From Rhynchosporium graminicola (lineage: Eukaryota; Ascomycota; Leotiomycetes; Helotiales; Ploettnerulaceae), in the NCBI GenBank assembly GCA_900074885.1, contig FJUW01000052.1, positions 310,001 to 374,000 of the forward strand: a stretch of 64,000 nt of DNA, given 5' to 3'. The translations under genes and the position numbers were made by a program. Of the stretch, positions 1 through 11,493 are shown in pieces. The notes under the pieces are model-generated. The model was not told the DNA's origin. It did no database searches and worked only from the letters and a program-made list of their open reading frames with translations. Position 1 is the stretch's first letter. Every line of letters starts with the position of its first letter.

Positions 1-924
1 CGGGGATTAAGATCTCGGCGCAGGGCTGTGTGCTCAGATGGACTAATCTTGAGAGTCAGCTGCATTTTATTTAGCGGTTGAATGGGAACTTGATCTGTTG
101 TCGAAGGTGCAGATGAAACCTGAAGTCGTGTTCAGAGAGGCTTGGATGTAAGGTTTGTTTACCTTCAAATATACACCTTCGTATCCGGGAATGACGTATC
201 TGTCTCGGGGTTGCCGAGGTAAAAGTGTCTCTCAGAGGATTAAGAGCCTCCTGCGTTGATTGCTAAAGTATCGGTGTTTGAAATACGATGTAGGGAGGCC
301 GTTAAGCATCTTGATGTTGCATGAAGAAAGGAAGTCGCGCGGCGGATGCCAAGGCCCTAAATATCGCTTAGCAGCTTAGCGTGCTTTGGCAATTAAGGAA
401 CGGCAGACCAGTGAGCTTCCATAGAGGAGTTCAAGACTGTGGCTTTCCTCGATAAGATGGGCTTAGATATTATCGACGACTTCACTCGCTTGGAGACTTG
501 TAGAGCTCAAAAACTGATTGGCGACCTCGATGACTAAATGGTTGTAAAAGAGCTGCCGGACAACTGAATATACTCACGTTCTCAGAGCTGGATAATTTTG
601 ACGAGGTACAATTCACAGCATGAGGAAGTCCGAAGTGCTTTTTTCTTCAATTGGTCCAAGATATACATACAGAAAACAGCGCATGACTCTCCAGTTCTAG
701 GAAGCCCTCGATACCCCAAAGTCCCGCGTACTGTAAAAATCAACAAAGAAACCATTAAACAGGAGTATGATCTAGACCCGAGAACATGTCCTGTCAACAC
801 AGCTGATTTACTTGGCTGCGCGAGAAGCCGTCCTCACACAAAAACAATCTGGAAATATTAGCATGCGGACTTACTCTAGGACTCCGATGTTTGAATAAGC
901 TTACATGACATAACTCAAATGAAA
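1..924. other. Left-edge region, no gene recognised
   Basis: No open frame in this stretch gives a recognisable protein. Short frames near 600-860 on both strands overlap each other and have no domain-like composition. The nearest supported feature is the BTB-type pseudogene that ends at 925 on the minus strand. Confidence 0.5.
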
Positions 925-1703
925 CTAGGAACTATCTGAAACTTCGTACTGAGCCCACTTCGACTCTCGACCAAAGTGATTATCGCCCAAATCATGCTCA
1001 TTTCCCATCGCAACCACCATCTCGACCAGCATTTCTCTAGAAAATCGCTGAGGATTCTCATCAATATAGCTTCTGGTCATCCCAGCAGCTCGATGAACCA
1101 GAAACAATCGCAGTAGACTGCCCTTCGCTGTGTTCTCATACGCTCAATGATAGCTCAGAGTAGGCAGCATACCAAAGTAGGCGCGAACCAGATCAAGCTT
1201 GCGCAACACGAGGTTTTGGAGTGGTTGAAGTATGAGCTTGGCGGCCAATACCCACAGCTCTATCAAGGCTCTAGTCTCTGAGTTCTTGTAGACTTGTTCT
1301 TCGAGGGATCGGATGACGATGTCTTGCGAGTAGAACCACTGTACTAGCTTCTGGATGACAGGTCCGGAGATTTCGGGAAATCGGTAAATCTGTGTCTGAC
1401 CTTCGATCAAAATACTGTTAAAGGCAGATTCGAGAACTTGGCAGTAGTGGCAGGCGAATTCTTTGTGGACGATGAACTCGGCTGTATCGGAACCTTTGCC
1501 GGCGATCAGAGTGACAAAGGTCTTGGGATTACCGACAAGCGTTAACTAAAGCCGTGACATGCGCTAATGATGACTTACCTAAAGTTGGGCTTCAACTTCG
1601 ACTTGGACTTCGGCAAGGGTCTTTTGGAGTCAGACGTCGTTGGACTGCTCAAGGTTGAGAACTCGGAATTCTCTGCACAATCCCTTGCTTCTGTCATCTT
1701 CAT
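925..1703 (-). pseudogene. BTB/POZ-domain protein, broken by an in-frame TGA (copy A)
   Basis: On the minus strand a BTB/POZ core reads continuously: FVTLIAGKG, then FIVHKEFACHYCQVLESAFN, IEGQTQIYRF, a WFYSQ strand, and the ELWVLAAKLILQPLQNLVL helix typical of fungal BTB proteins. The frame stops at a TGA at 1144-1146. The same frame then continues with AYENTAKGSLLRLFLVHRAAG and FSREMLVEMV, which is what family members carry at their C-terminus, so the stop looks like a nonsense change. A Lys/Ser-rich first exon starting at ATG 1703 and ending at a GTAAGT donor (1578) is likely, but no acceptor restores the frame cleanly, so a second lesion is possible. BTB proteins of this class are thought to be protein-interaction modules, often Cul3 adaptors; function here is unknown. 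Confidence 0.7.
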
Positions 1704-2930
1704 AATTTGCCGGGAAACTTCAAGACTCTCTTCGCCTTGCGCGCTGTTATGTAAGTGGAAGGTTGAGAGTATTTGTGGTCAAGCTCGATGTTGTTCTTGA
1801 GATTGTTTTCGGTTTCGAGGCTAAGCGATGCCGCGTTCAGCTTACTCTGAAGCAAGACAGCGCAGGAGCACACAATCGAATGTCTTGCCGTATCTCATTG
1901 CTTGTAATCAATTTGAAAATGGAAAGTCATAATTGTATTAGCATCGTCTAATCAACTTACCAGTCGCGTATTGACAACAATCTGAGTCATCTTGAATTGT
2001 GAATATACAGTGGTTTATATTTCGAGTCAGATGAATCTAGAAGTCTACTCACACAATTAACAGCATCCGAGGCTGGACAGTTCCATCTACGGCGAAGGTT
2101 TCGGAAACTTTTCGGCTTCATGTACGTACTTCTCGCCAGACGATCTGGAAACCTCTTCCTGATGAACGAAAACACAGCTAACACCCCACATAGAGCCCTC
2201 ATCAACGCCCGTCCACGAGCAGATCAAACCCCTCCTCCTTCCATCTCCAGCGACCCATCCAGCATCAACCTCAGAACAATTAGCACCTCTGCCTCACTCT
2301 TCCCCTTCCAACGCAATCCTCACACCCAGCATTCAAGATCCAAATGCGCCCCCTACACCCCTCCTCCACGCACAAAGACCATTAGTCCTCAAGAGGCCGC
2401 CGGAAGTCCAGGCAAGTTGCGCTCGAGCTCGAGCCTATATACCTTGCTCCAAAGGGCTCAACAACTCTATTCCGCAATTTAGCAGCACTCTGCCAGCTCT
2501 CCCTGTCAACAATACTCTATTGTGGGCTTTACCTGACACCTATCTCTGCTGCGATCGGCGCGCCTGCTGCGTCTTTTAGTAGCATTAGAGGTTCAACGAC
2601 AGAAAGATGGGAGAGGAAGATGGAGTGGGCATAGAGAGGCCGGTGGAGAGGGGCATTGTGAGTGAAGGGTTTGAGATCTTGGAGGGGAGGGTGATGATGG
2701 GAGGGCGGGGTGGGAAATTGTGGGCACGGGAGGTGGGGGAGGGAGAGGAACTGTTTGGGCCGTTTTTGAAGGAGTGACAAGTTTGAGAAGAATGATGAGG
2801 GACCGGGAAACGGTGGGTGTGGAGTTGGTGATTGAGAATGGGGTACGATACCACCGACGAGCATCCACACAAAAGCAAGTGACAGTTAGCCGTGGTATGA
2901 AAAATTGGTATTTTATTCGGTCTATGTTGC
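1704..2930. other. Unresolved region, possible Pro-rich exon
   Basis: Between about 2100 and 2630 all plus-strand frames stay open for long stretches with Pro/Ser/Thr-rich translation. One frame ends in a plausible C-terminus (SAAIGAPAASF, then ERWERKMEWA, stop near 2632). I could not join exons into a convincing gene. The overlapping minus-strand frames are Pro/His-rich composition artefacts. Confidence 0.3.
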
Positions 2931-4183
2931 CTATTGTGACTTGATCATGAATATCTGCGTGATTTTAGAATGAGTTGAAGCTGATCGAGTAATGAAGTTT
3001 GAGAGCAATCGAGATATGCTTACCTGATTCAAAGACGCTGCGTCCATACTTGCTAATCTCTTCTGCGCGATATATCGTGATCTTACAGCATGCCTTCCTT
3101 GTAACATTGGGTTCGCCTTGATACTTGATGGTGTAGCGATTGGAGTGCTTTCTTTCATGGATAGGGAAGAAGCCTCGGAGGCGTCTGATGAATCCTCCTC
3201 TGCAGCCTTCTTCTTCCTCTCGCGTCTTTCTTTCTTTTCCCTCTTCTTCTTCTGCTTCTCAGTCTCTTCATCATCAGAACCTGCCTTCTCTTTCCTCTTC
3301 TTCTCCTTTTTGTCCTTCTTTTCCTTTTTCCGCTGCTTAATATCAGATTCCTCCTCGGGGTCCCCAGCCTCGGTCTTCGACCTGCGGTCCTTCTTCGACT
3401 TTTTCGACTTTTTGGCCGCCTTCTCGTCTTCAGATGGTGCACTTTCTTCCTCGGCAATGTCCTGTGTTTTGCGCTCCTTCTTCGACTTTTGTTTCGATTT
3501 CTTGACTTTGAAGGCAACGACCTGTGGCTCTGTTTCCTCCAAGACTTCTAGCTTCCTCTTCTTCGACTTCTTAGTCTTTTCAACGGGCGCAACTTCCTCT
3601 TCCTCCGAATCATCAGAACTCGTATCGCTCGAAGACCCCCGACTCTCTCCCAATGCAAGTTTCCGTATCCGCTCCGCCTCTGCATCAATTAAAATCTGGA
3701 TCTTATCTCCGATCAAGAAACCTCCCGATACAAAACGTTGCGTCCCCCACTTCCTCTCCGAATAAATCGCTCTCCGCAGATCGTCCCTCGATTCTTGCTC
3801 CTTCACAATCTCATCCTCGTCTTTTCCATTCAATCTCCCAAGTAGATTCTTGAACGCATCCAGACCTGTACACTCTCCATGGCCGACACCCGCACCAATT
3901 TTCGCTCCGAGACCGAGATTGTCGTCTTTGACTGAGACTCGAATATGCGATGCATTGGCCGCGGTATGAAACTCAGCATGTGCAGCGTCTTTGGCACCAA
4001 GGTATTCTCCTGGCTGCCAGCCTTGTGAAGTCATGATCTTGAGCCCGAAACTCGAATTGTCGTTCGTCCATCGTGTATTATTGGGATCGTGGGAAAGCTT
4101 CATGCGCCTACGTATATATCGTTAGTAATGGAATATTAGGCAAACCGCTTGGGACATTACTTCTTCTCCCCTGCGAGACCCAT
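2931..4183 (-). CDS. pxr1: Pxr1/PinX1-type G-patch protein
   Basis: Three exons on the minus strand (4161-4183, 3024-4107, 2931-2954) encode 376 aa. The start MGLAGEKKR lies in a 23-nt first exon; the 53-nt intron (GTAATG...TAG) then joins to MKLSHDPNNTRW. The G-patch spans roughly residues 25-72 (GLKIMTSQGWQPGEYLGAKD, then DNLGLGAKIG), followed by GLDAFKNLLGRLNGK, a family hallmark. The middle is a very Lys/Glu/Ser-rich nucleolar-type region, and the protein ends RYIAQKRLASMDAASLNQ-IFMIKSQ. Family knowledge: Pxr1/PinX1 acts in the nucleolus in rRNA and snoRNA processing (with the helicase Prp43) and restrains telomerase. The last intron (2955-3023, 69 nt) has no stop and is a multiple of three, so its retention would give a longer but in-frame protein. 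Divergent to the gene at 4451. Confidence 0.93.
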
Positions 4184-4450
4184 CTTTCGGTTTGTGATGT
4201 GATGGAAATGCTTTGCGACTTCCGTTATCGTCAAAACGAAGTCGCCAGGGATTTAAAATTCTGGTAGGTCGGGGCGGCCGGGATCACGCTAACATGTGAT
4301 TGGTCAAATACTCAACCTCTTCCAGATGGAGTGAGCTCCAGTTACGGTCCTTTCTCACTCAATATTTGGCATATAGAAGTTATCATTCTGTTACACGAAA
4401 CTACAGAGAGTTACTTTTGTCTGAAGGACTACATCGCCAAGTCCGTCGTT
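4184..4450. promoter_or_regulatory. Shared upstream region of pxr1 and the 4451 gene
   Basis: These 267 bases separate the pxr1 start codon (minus strand) from the start of the coiled-coil gene (plus strand), so both promoters must lie here or overlap the neighbours' 5' ends. I see no recognisable binding site beyond ordinary sequence. Confidence 0.4.
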
Positions 4451-5094
4451 ATGACACCTCATAAAAGCCGCCAAGCTCAAGCATCTACTTCAGAAGATGA
4501 GAATGAGCAGCAAAGCTCACAAGATGATGCTATGGAAATGTTGAATACCGCAAAAGACATCTTCTCGAAGGTAAGGTTTCTCCATGCCTATAACATGAGG
4601 AAGCAGCTCACCAGATATCAGGGCAATGAGCGCCGAGACAAGAAACGTAAAGTCATTGAGGGAGAGCACGACAAGCGCATCAGAGACAGCAAGGTCAAGA
4701 TGGACACTGTTTTCGCTGCGAGGAGAAGCAGAGTGTGAGCCCATTTTCTGTTCGCGCTCTCGGTACCCAATCATGGCAGTATCCCGAACCATCATGCCCA
4801 ATTGGCTTTTACATCTCTGCCTGCCTTGCTCTTCCTGAGCCCATCAAATCAACCTCTCAATAACCTTGCTCGCAGCTAATTGAGACCATTGCTGAAATCC
4901 TCCGTAGTTCCAAGTCCCACCAGGCTGTATGGGCCAGACTTGACACCTTGGACAAGAAACGCCAGAACATCGAAAGTCTCATCCTGGCCAGCATGAAGAC
5001 AATTGAGACCCAGTCCTCGTGCTTGTCCGATGAGCTCGTTGCCATGTTCGGAGGCCGAATCGAGGAAATGGAGGAGATTCGAACTCACAATTAG
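4451..5094 (+). CDS. Small charged coiled-coil protein, function unknown
   Basis: Three exons (4451-4570, 4622-4732, 4876-5094) give 149 aa starting MTPHKSRQAQ. The N-terminus is acidic and Ser/Gln-rich (residues 1-25). A basic stretch ERRDKKRKV follows, then a long amphipathic helix through LIETIAEILRSSKSHQAVW and LDKKRQNIESLILASMKTIE to the end (EEMEEIRTHN). Intron 1 (51 nt, GTAAGG...CAG) is open and in frame, so it could be retained. Intron 2 (143 nt) uses GTGTGA...CGCAG and is needed because the unspliced frame stops at 4736. I do not recognise the family; the shape suggests a nuclear structural or complex-forming protein, but that is a guess. Confidence 0.65.
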
Positions 5095-5441
5095 TCACCT
5101 GGTAATCGTTAATCGGTAAGTCCACCGTATCATAGTCCTCCTTATCTTGGCATCGCCCTGACCCCAAATGATGATCGCAGAAATCTCCAAGGGGCACAAT
5201 CGCACACATTATTTGCTATATCACACACATGTACAAACTTACCTGCAGGGCGTCATGGAGGAGTTTGCTGAAGAATATACCCCTGGAGTTCATTGGCAGT
5301 TTCATTAGCTCATACCTTAAATAAATTTTGATCATACACTTCCCCTTGGAGTACCCCTAGCTATACATGAGCAAGCCATCTGTTTCATAGTAATGTGCCC
5401 AAACCGACACTAACGCCGGATGCCTCCGTTAAAACCCTCCA

Positions 5442-6199
5442 TTAAAACCCTCTGTCCGGTCGGTTCCACCCAGCCCTTTTCCCCAGCTCGCTCAAGCCAT
5501 CCCTCACAACGTCAACTACAACAGCGAACATGCCTTGTCGTCTACCCTTCCCCTCACCCGACGCGCCAGCCATGCCAGGCGTCTCACTCCCCATTGTAGG
5601 TAGAACATTGTCGCTGGCGGACAGAGAAACGAAGAGGGAGAATGGCACAAGCCATACGCAGAGACCGAAGAAAGACGCTATTTCCGTGAAGGTGGGTAGG
5701 TTTGAGGGATCATATCGGGAAGCTGGTTTGGTGACAATGGAGGAGAAGGAGAAGTGGTTGAACCAGACATAGTGGTTTAGTAGAACAAGAACTGGAGATC
5801 AAGTCAGTTCTTAGATCATGACAGAAGCCACCGCCCACATACCGCATGATAACAGAAATAGAGGATCCGAAAGCTTAACAATAGGGAAACGGCGCATGTT
5901 TCCCAGATATACGATATGGGAGAATATGCTCAGGAGGGAGAGCATTATTGGAAAGCCATCAACGAGCGTGAGTAGGGTATGAATGCCGATGATTCCATAG
6001 ATCAGACGTGTAAGTAACCTCTTCGCAACAACGGTATATTCCTCGACGAGTTCAGAAAGGTAATATAATCCCGAAGCTATACACATATAGTATTAACACC
6101 TGAACATAGTGAGTTGTTTTGATACATACCGATAGCGAGAGTCAGAAATCCGAAGCCAAGACCGAGGCCCATGTACCCGACGAGTGGTAGAATCCACAT
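5442..6199 (-). CDS. SVP26: SVP26/TEX261-family COPII cargo adaptor
   Basis: Exons 6130-6199, 5843-6076 and 5442-5791 encode 217 aa. The protein starts MWILPLVGYMGLGLGFGFLT, runs through SGLYYLSELVEEYTVVAKR, LGNMRRFPIVKLSDPLFLLS and LLNHYVWFNHFS, and has four predicted membrane segments, the Svp26/Tex261 pattern. Family knowledge: an ER-Golgi membrane protein that recruits type II glycosyltransferases into COPII vesicles. Both introns are short (53 and 51 nt) with GTATGT donors and preserve the frame exactly. The C-terminal tail (from about residue 160) is hydrophilic and Gly/Arg-rich. Divergently transcribed from BUD23, with 342 bases between start codons. Confidence 0.93.
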
Positions 6200-6541
6200 T
6201 ATTTTAGATTTTGTTCGAACTGTATTACGAGACTTTCATGCTTGGAAGAAGCGCAAGTCAATAGTTTGTCGTGTGGGCGAAGGGGAAGGATCGCCTTCAG
6301 GGGCGAGCATGGGATTCGTGGTCTCATCCCAAGCTCCGTCCATTCTTCCCCAGATTTTCAGCAACGCTAAAACCCCCCACCAAAAAATGTTAATTGAGAA
6401 TTTTGGACGTCATGTCTTGACCGGAAATTCAAGACCTACACGCAACATCTGCAGGACAAACGAAATTCAAAGAAGCAACGGGCAAATCGTTGATTGGTAT
6501 AGTCGGAACGTATCTGCCAATTCAAGAATTATACCGCAATC
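6200..6541. promoter_or_regulatory. Divergent promoter region SVP26/BUD23
   Basis: These 342 bases lie between the two start codons of oppositely oriented housekeeping genes. A long frame crosses it on the plus strand but has no protein-like features and runs out of frame with BUD23's first exon. No specific site was identified. Confidence 0.45.
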
Positions 6542-7440
6542 ATGTCTCGTCCAGAAGATACCCTGTAAGCTATCTCCAAGAGCATCTCTCAATGCGACAA
6601 GTTCTGACACGAGAAATCAGCCCCCCAGATCTCCACTACAATGACAACGAAGCACGCAAATACACCACCTCCTCCCGAATCCAAAACATCCAAGCCTCTA
6701 TGACCAACCGTGCCCTCGAACTCCTCGACCTCCCTGCCCCCGCGATGATCCTCGACGTAGGATGCGGCTCAGGCCTTTCAGGCGAGATCCTCTCCTCGAT
6801 CGACTCCTCGGAAGGCGGACCCCACATCTGGGTCGGTATGGATATCTCAGCTTCCATGCTCGACATCGCTCTGCAACGAGACGTAGAAGGCGACCTCATG
6901 CTTGCGGATATTGGACAAGGAGTTCCGTTTCGTGCAGGTTCTTTTGATGCGGCGATCTCGATTAGTGCGATTCAATGGTTGTGTAATGCGGAGAGCAGTG
7001 AGGTCTCGAGCGAGGGACGGCTGTCGAGGTTTTTCAATGGGCTGTATGCAAGTTTGAAGAGAGGGGGAAGGGCGGTGTGCCAATTTTATCCAAAGAATGA
7101 ACAGCAGAGGACGATGATTAGTGGTGCTGCTATAAAGGCCGGTTTTGGTGCTGGTATTTTGGAAGATGATCCTGGAACTAAGAACGCCAAGTTGTATCTT
7201 GTGTTGACGGTCGGTGGGAGTTCGGAAGAAGGTAATGGTGGAGATATTACTGGAGTGGTTAAGGGTATGGAAGGTGTGGATGTATTTGATGCAAGGAGGA
7301 AACATAAGGAGAAACCCAGGAAGATACAGAAGGGTAGTAAGGCGTGGATCATGAGTAAGAAGGAACAGATGGAGAGGAAGGGAAAGGTAGTGAAGAATTC
7401 GTCGAAGTACACCGGACGGAAACGAAATATTGCTTTTTAG
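6542..7440 (+). CDS. BUD23: 18S rRNA (guanine-N7)-methyltransferase Bud23
   Basis: Two exons (6542-6564 and 6621-7440) give 280 aa: MSRPEDT-LPPDLHYNDNEARKYTTSSRI. The SAM-binding motif I is ILDVGCGSGLSG (about residues 51-62), followed by the acidic motif VGMDIS, then DIGQGVPFRAGSFDAAISIS and AIQWLCNA, all Bud23 signatures. The C-terminal Bud23 domain is Lys-rich (RRKHKEKPRK, KKEQMERKGK) and ends KYTGRKRNIAF. Family knowledge: with Trm112 it methylates a guanine in 18S rRNA and supports 40S subunit maturation in the nucleus. The 56-nt intron (GTAAGC...CAG) places a stop in any unspliced product, so the 23-nt first exon is well supported. Confidence 0.95.
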
Positions 7441-8643
7441 ACAGTTCAGCCTGGGTTGCATTGCACGGCGTTATGGTAGAAGGCGTCATGATATCAAAAT
7501 GGGAGTTTCTAGAAGCAATCGTCGAATGTCACTATTTCTCTTTCGAACCTGATTGCACAGGAATGTTCCACTTTCCATTTGGAAGATGGTCTTTGAAGCA
7601 TTATCTGCTAAAAGGACCGTGAACTCGTGTTGAAAATCAGACATATCCGTCAACTCTCCAATGCCAATACCACGGGTCACACCATCTCTTTACCAGATTT
7701 TACTCCAGCTCCAGCCTAAATGCCACCATGCTTTTGTTTCACATCATCCTCAGTCTCGAATTGTCGTCCTGAGTCTGGCCAATCCGCCTCCGTTCTGCGA
7801 AACATACTACCCGCCAGCCTGCTACACTGATGGAGATTTCATTCTGCTGTGCAAATAGACAGGGCAGCAGTCTAGATATTCATCACTATATTGTAACCCT
7901 TGCCAACGACCGTACTATTAGGATCGTGCAATTCAATATATGCAGCATGTCTTCAACCAGAAGTGCTCCAGATGACATCGAAATTAAGGAATCCAGAGGA
8001 ACTGGAGGAGGATGAGGAGAGGGCGTACGGGGTCTCTGTTCGATCCAACTAATTTTCGTGTCCGTCCTGGTAGCACAAGTACTTTGGAGAATTTACTTCT
8101 ATCTTGTTCTTACCAGCAGTAAAATTTCGCCTATTCACAATGTAAGGAATGATAGTAGGCACACGGAATGCGATCTCGGATTTTGATAGATACATATCTC
8201 CTTCCTTTTGTTCTAAGCAATATCAAAGATTACATTTACAAGTGTGTAGTGCTCAAGTTGTGGCCCTTGCAAATTTCTGCAATCTGCGTATGTGTCAACA
8301 GGAGTTATAGTCGTACCCATGCTCGAAGCATCCGCAAAGAAGCATGTTTCAACATGTCTCATAGTTTTCTATTCCATAGATCGAACTTGAATTTTCAAGA
8401 ACTTTCTATACCTCGCCGAAAACTAATCTTTGGACCTTGCTTACTTTAAAGAGGGGCTTCAATTCGCACTGACCTTCAACCATAGATATAACATACTATT
8501 CTTTAAGCCTTCACTAGAAAGGTAATCTCAAAGTATCTAGATCCTTACCCTTGATGATTCACTAATGATGCCGTAGATTTCAACTTCACAGACTCAATAC
8601 TGCAATACCACGTCCTACAAACACTCATCTCATCTTCTTGAAA
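7441..8643. other. Intergenic, no gene recognised
   Basis: Only short overlapping frames on both strands with no domain signal. The last 100 bases before 8644 are CA-rich and resemble a 5' leader for the short frame that follows. Confidence 0.4.
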
Positions 8644-8910
8644 ATGCGTCCCTCCATAGCGCTCCCCATCCTAGCAGCTTTCGTTCCAACAAACGGAAAT
8701 GAACTCAAATACTTCCTCTGCAAGTCTTACTGCTCGCAATCACTATGCCCTGCTTACATCGCAGCAGTTTCCGAGCGAAATATGGCGTTTGAGGCTCTCG
8801 CATCCAGGCGAATCATCAATTGTTACGATACATATGATCTGCGCTTATGCTGCCTATTCAGTCGCGGAGGGGCGAGCTTTGAAGTATTTCGAGGATATGA
8901 AATTTCATAG
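8644..8910 (+). CDS. Possible small Cys-containing secreted protein (doubtful)
   Basis: An 88-aa frame starts MRPSIALPILAAFVP, with a short hydrophobic leader like that of the Cys-rich gene at 10005, whose start codon context (GAAAATGCGT) is nearly the same. Cysteines follow (FLCKSYCSQSLCPAY), but the family core seen at 10005 is not clearly present and the second half has no secreted-protein look. It may be a decayed relative, an unfinished first exon, or chance. Confidence 0.3.
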   Translation: MRPSIALPILAAFVPTNGNELKYFLCKSYCSQSLCPAYIAAVSERNMAFEALASRRIINCYDTYDLRLCCLFSRGGASFEVFRGYEIS

Positions 8911-10004
8911 GCATCGCCCTCGTTGATCTTCATGCTGCTTTTTGTAAATGAGTCTCGGGAAGAGATTTGAGATTTGGCCTTACCGTTTGTCCATGTTTCG
9001 ATGGACCTGGCTTGTTTCAGGACTCAGCGGGAGTGTTCGTTTGCGCATAGGTTTCTTCTGAAGTTTTGTCTTTTATGGCTGACTTCCAGGCTAGGCCATT
9101 TCATCTTCTGCGAAGCGAGTTGGGAATCTCGTTGTATTGTTACTCCAGAAAGGTCACTGAGCAGGCATATGGCATCGAAGTACCTCCTGAGACATATTTC
9201 TTCTCGTGATTTCGCGAGATTTTTTGTCATTCAATTTCTGTATATTATAAATCAATAAGATCGAACTTATAGAAACACTTCGACTTGATCCTCAAATATG
9301 TAGGTTTTAAGAGAATTAGTTGATGATCCGAATAGGTAGAGTCATTAGCTTAATATGTTTTATGTAGACCTAGTCGATTATATAATTGTTCTTATAGTGT
9401 ACGCACATACTCAGGTATATAAACACTGATTTCAGGTGCGATTTTAGGTTTTGGCTCAAACTTATGACCTAGCAGCACAGCTGGAGGCACTTATCCCTCA
9501 CATCGAGCCACATACTATCAGAATCCTTCGGTCTTCCACTTTTCCTGTGACCACATAATGGTATGACCCCGCCTTTTGTAGCCTATGAGATGCTCTACCA
9601 TTTAGTACTGTTACACAAATGGGGACTTCGATTCAAGGCTGCCAATGACAGCAGCGGAAATGACTTGGCCTTGCAGTGCTGGCATCGAAATAGGTTTGTA
9701 CATCTGACATGTGTCAAACATGTCTACTCGACTATGTGCTGTCACATTTCTGTGTTCTAGTAGAATGTGGTGGAAGTTACTTGCCTTTTCTTCATAAAAT
9801 CAACGACTGGAAGCAATCTATAACTGCCTAGTCCACCTCAATATCAATCACATCTTCATACTTCAACTTTACCATCCTAGCCTTCCAAAATGTGAGTACG
9901 TCGCTCTTGACTGCATACACGCTTTCTAATAGTAAGAAGATCCGAAATTCCAGAACTCTCACAAGCTAAATCAAAAAGTACCAGCGTTACTGACGCCTCT
10001 GAAA

Positions 10005-10374
10005 ATGCGTCTTCCAAGTCCACCTCTTTTCCTTCTCGCAATTAGCCCAACACTTGCTCTCGGTGGTCCCGCGGCCTATGGCCTTTGTCAAGCTGGATGT
10101 GCGGCTGTTGTAACAGCTTGCTATGCCGCAGGAGGTGCTACATGGTACGCATCGAAGAAGCCCGTTCATTCCCATGTTCAAAGTTCTTAAAAAATTTCTT
10201 GGGAGATGCTCTAACTCCTTCCCGAGAAAGGAATTTCGACAATTTGCTAATGTAATTGCGTATAGGGGCGCTACACTAGGTGCCTCTGCGCCGGCTACTA
10301 TCATTGGGTGTAACTCTGCATTCGGCACCTGTCAGGCTGCGTGTGCTGTTGTTGCTTTGTTGCCTACAATTTGA
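10005..10374 (+). CDS. Small secreted Cys-rich protein, intact family member
   Basis: Two exons (10005-10144 and 10266-10374) give 82 aa. The signal peptide is about residues 1-20 (PLFLLAISPTLALG). The mature part reads GPAAYGLCQAGCAAVVTACY, AAGGATWGATLG, APATIIGCNSAFGTCQAACA, with six evenly placed cysteines and many Ala/Gly. Small proteins of this pattern are common and multi-copy in filamentous fungi (some are annotated as zygote-specific-like); their role is not established. The 121-nt intron (GTACGC...TATAG) splits the Trp codon of ATW, and the joined frame matches the single-exon paralogue at 11494. A likely 5' UTR intron lies at 9892-9953 (GTGAGT...CCAG). Confidence 0.72.
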
Positions 10375-11493
10375 AAGGAAGTGAGAGATCAAAAAATTGG
10401 AGAAGGGATATAAGACCAAATTTCATTCGTTATTTGGCATGCCCTTTTGCTTGGATCGTGAGGCATTACGAGGGTTTGGAGAGCTACGGAGTACATGTCA
10501 GGTGTTTTATCTGGTAACATGCAATGAAAGTAGATCATAAGAGACTTCCTCTGCAAAAATCTGGCTGGACTCCATCATCTACCGTACGATCATTCCATTG
10601 ATATGAATCAATCAGTAGAAGTGAAGGAGTCGAGTCAGTGTTCAATCGATACTTAGACATACTTGCCACTAGCCGGCTTTCTCCAGCTTTGTTATCTTCT
10701 CCCCGAATCAGATTGCCGAAAAATCAAGTCCTGTTTCATTGAAAAAAAAGATCCAGTCTGAGTCAATGCTCGCTTCAGCCACACTCTGTAACTTTACGAA
10801 CAAAGATTGCTAAAAATCTCGTGATGATTTCTTAAAAAAATTCTTCACTTCTCTTTCATACTCAATTATCATCACCATCCGTTGCCACGAGATAATTCCA
10901 GTAAGTAAACCCGTGTTGGAGATTTCAATTTGCGCGAACCTAACCCCGGGCGACTCTGTACCTCTTTCGAACACTTTCCAGGTTATTCGAAATAATCAAT
11001 GTAGTTCTTCCTTTGATGAACTTTAGATGTAGCAGTAGCCCGGAGAACTCAGACGGGGTGCATGAAGCCATGCCTCTCCTTATGCTGGAAGATTCTTACT
11101 CACATACAGATGTGATACGGAAGGCATACAGACACTGTTAGACTGCTGGACACCTTTCGCCTTCGGGTACAGTTGAGTTGTTTCTTCGTTCTACTTCCAT
11201 ATCCTTCCAGTTCTGGTGAGAGGATTCTCTTTATTGCTGCGACCTCATAAGAGAATCTTTTGCCACGACCAGAAATTAGCTGGTATATCTAGCAGGCCAT
11301 TTTGCAACCTCTGATCTCATCTTGCAAAAATTTCCGCCACATCACACCAAGCAGTCACCAGTGAGTACAAAATTTGCCTGGAATTTGTTCCTCATACTCA
11401 TGATCAGAATCTCACACGTACACAGGTCCAAGTCAACGAAGACCCGCACCCACTTCAAATCAGACCGACAAAAGTGCTAATTAACACCTTCAA
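10375..11493. other. Spacer between two Cys-rich gene copies
   Basis: No supported gene. A GTGAGT...CACAG pair at 11361-11425 looks like a 5' UTR intron of the copy at 11494, in the same relative place as the one upstream of 10005. Confidence 0.4.

Noticed and set aside
3118..3765. Plus-strand frame of 215 codons, Phe/Ser-rich
   Set aside because: Shadow of the Lys/Glu-rich region of pxr1 on the opposite strand.
6171..6644. Plus-strand 157-codon frame upstream of BUD23
   Set aside because: It crosses SVP26 exon 1 on the other strand and the BUD23 intron in the wrong frame; explained by the two real genes.
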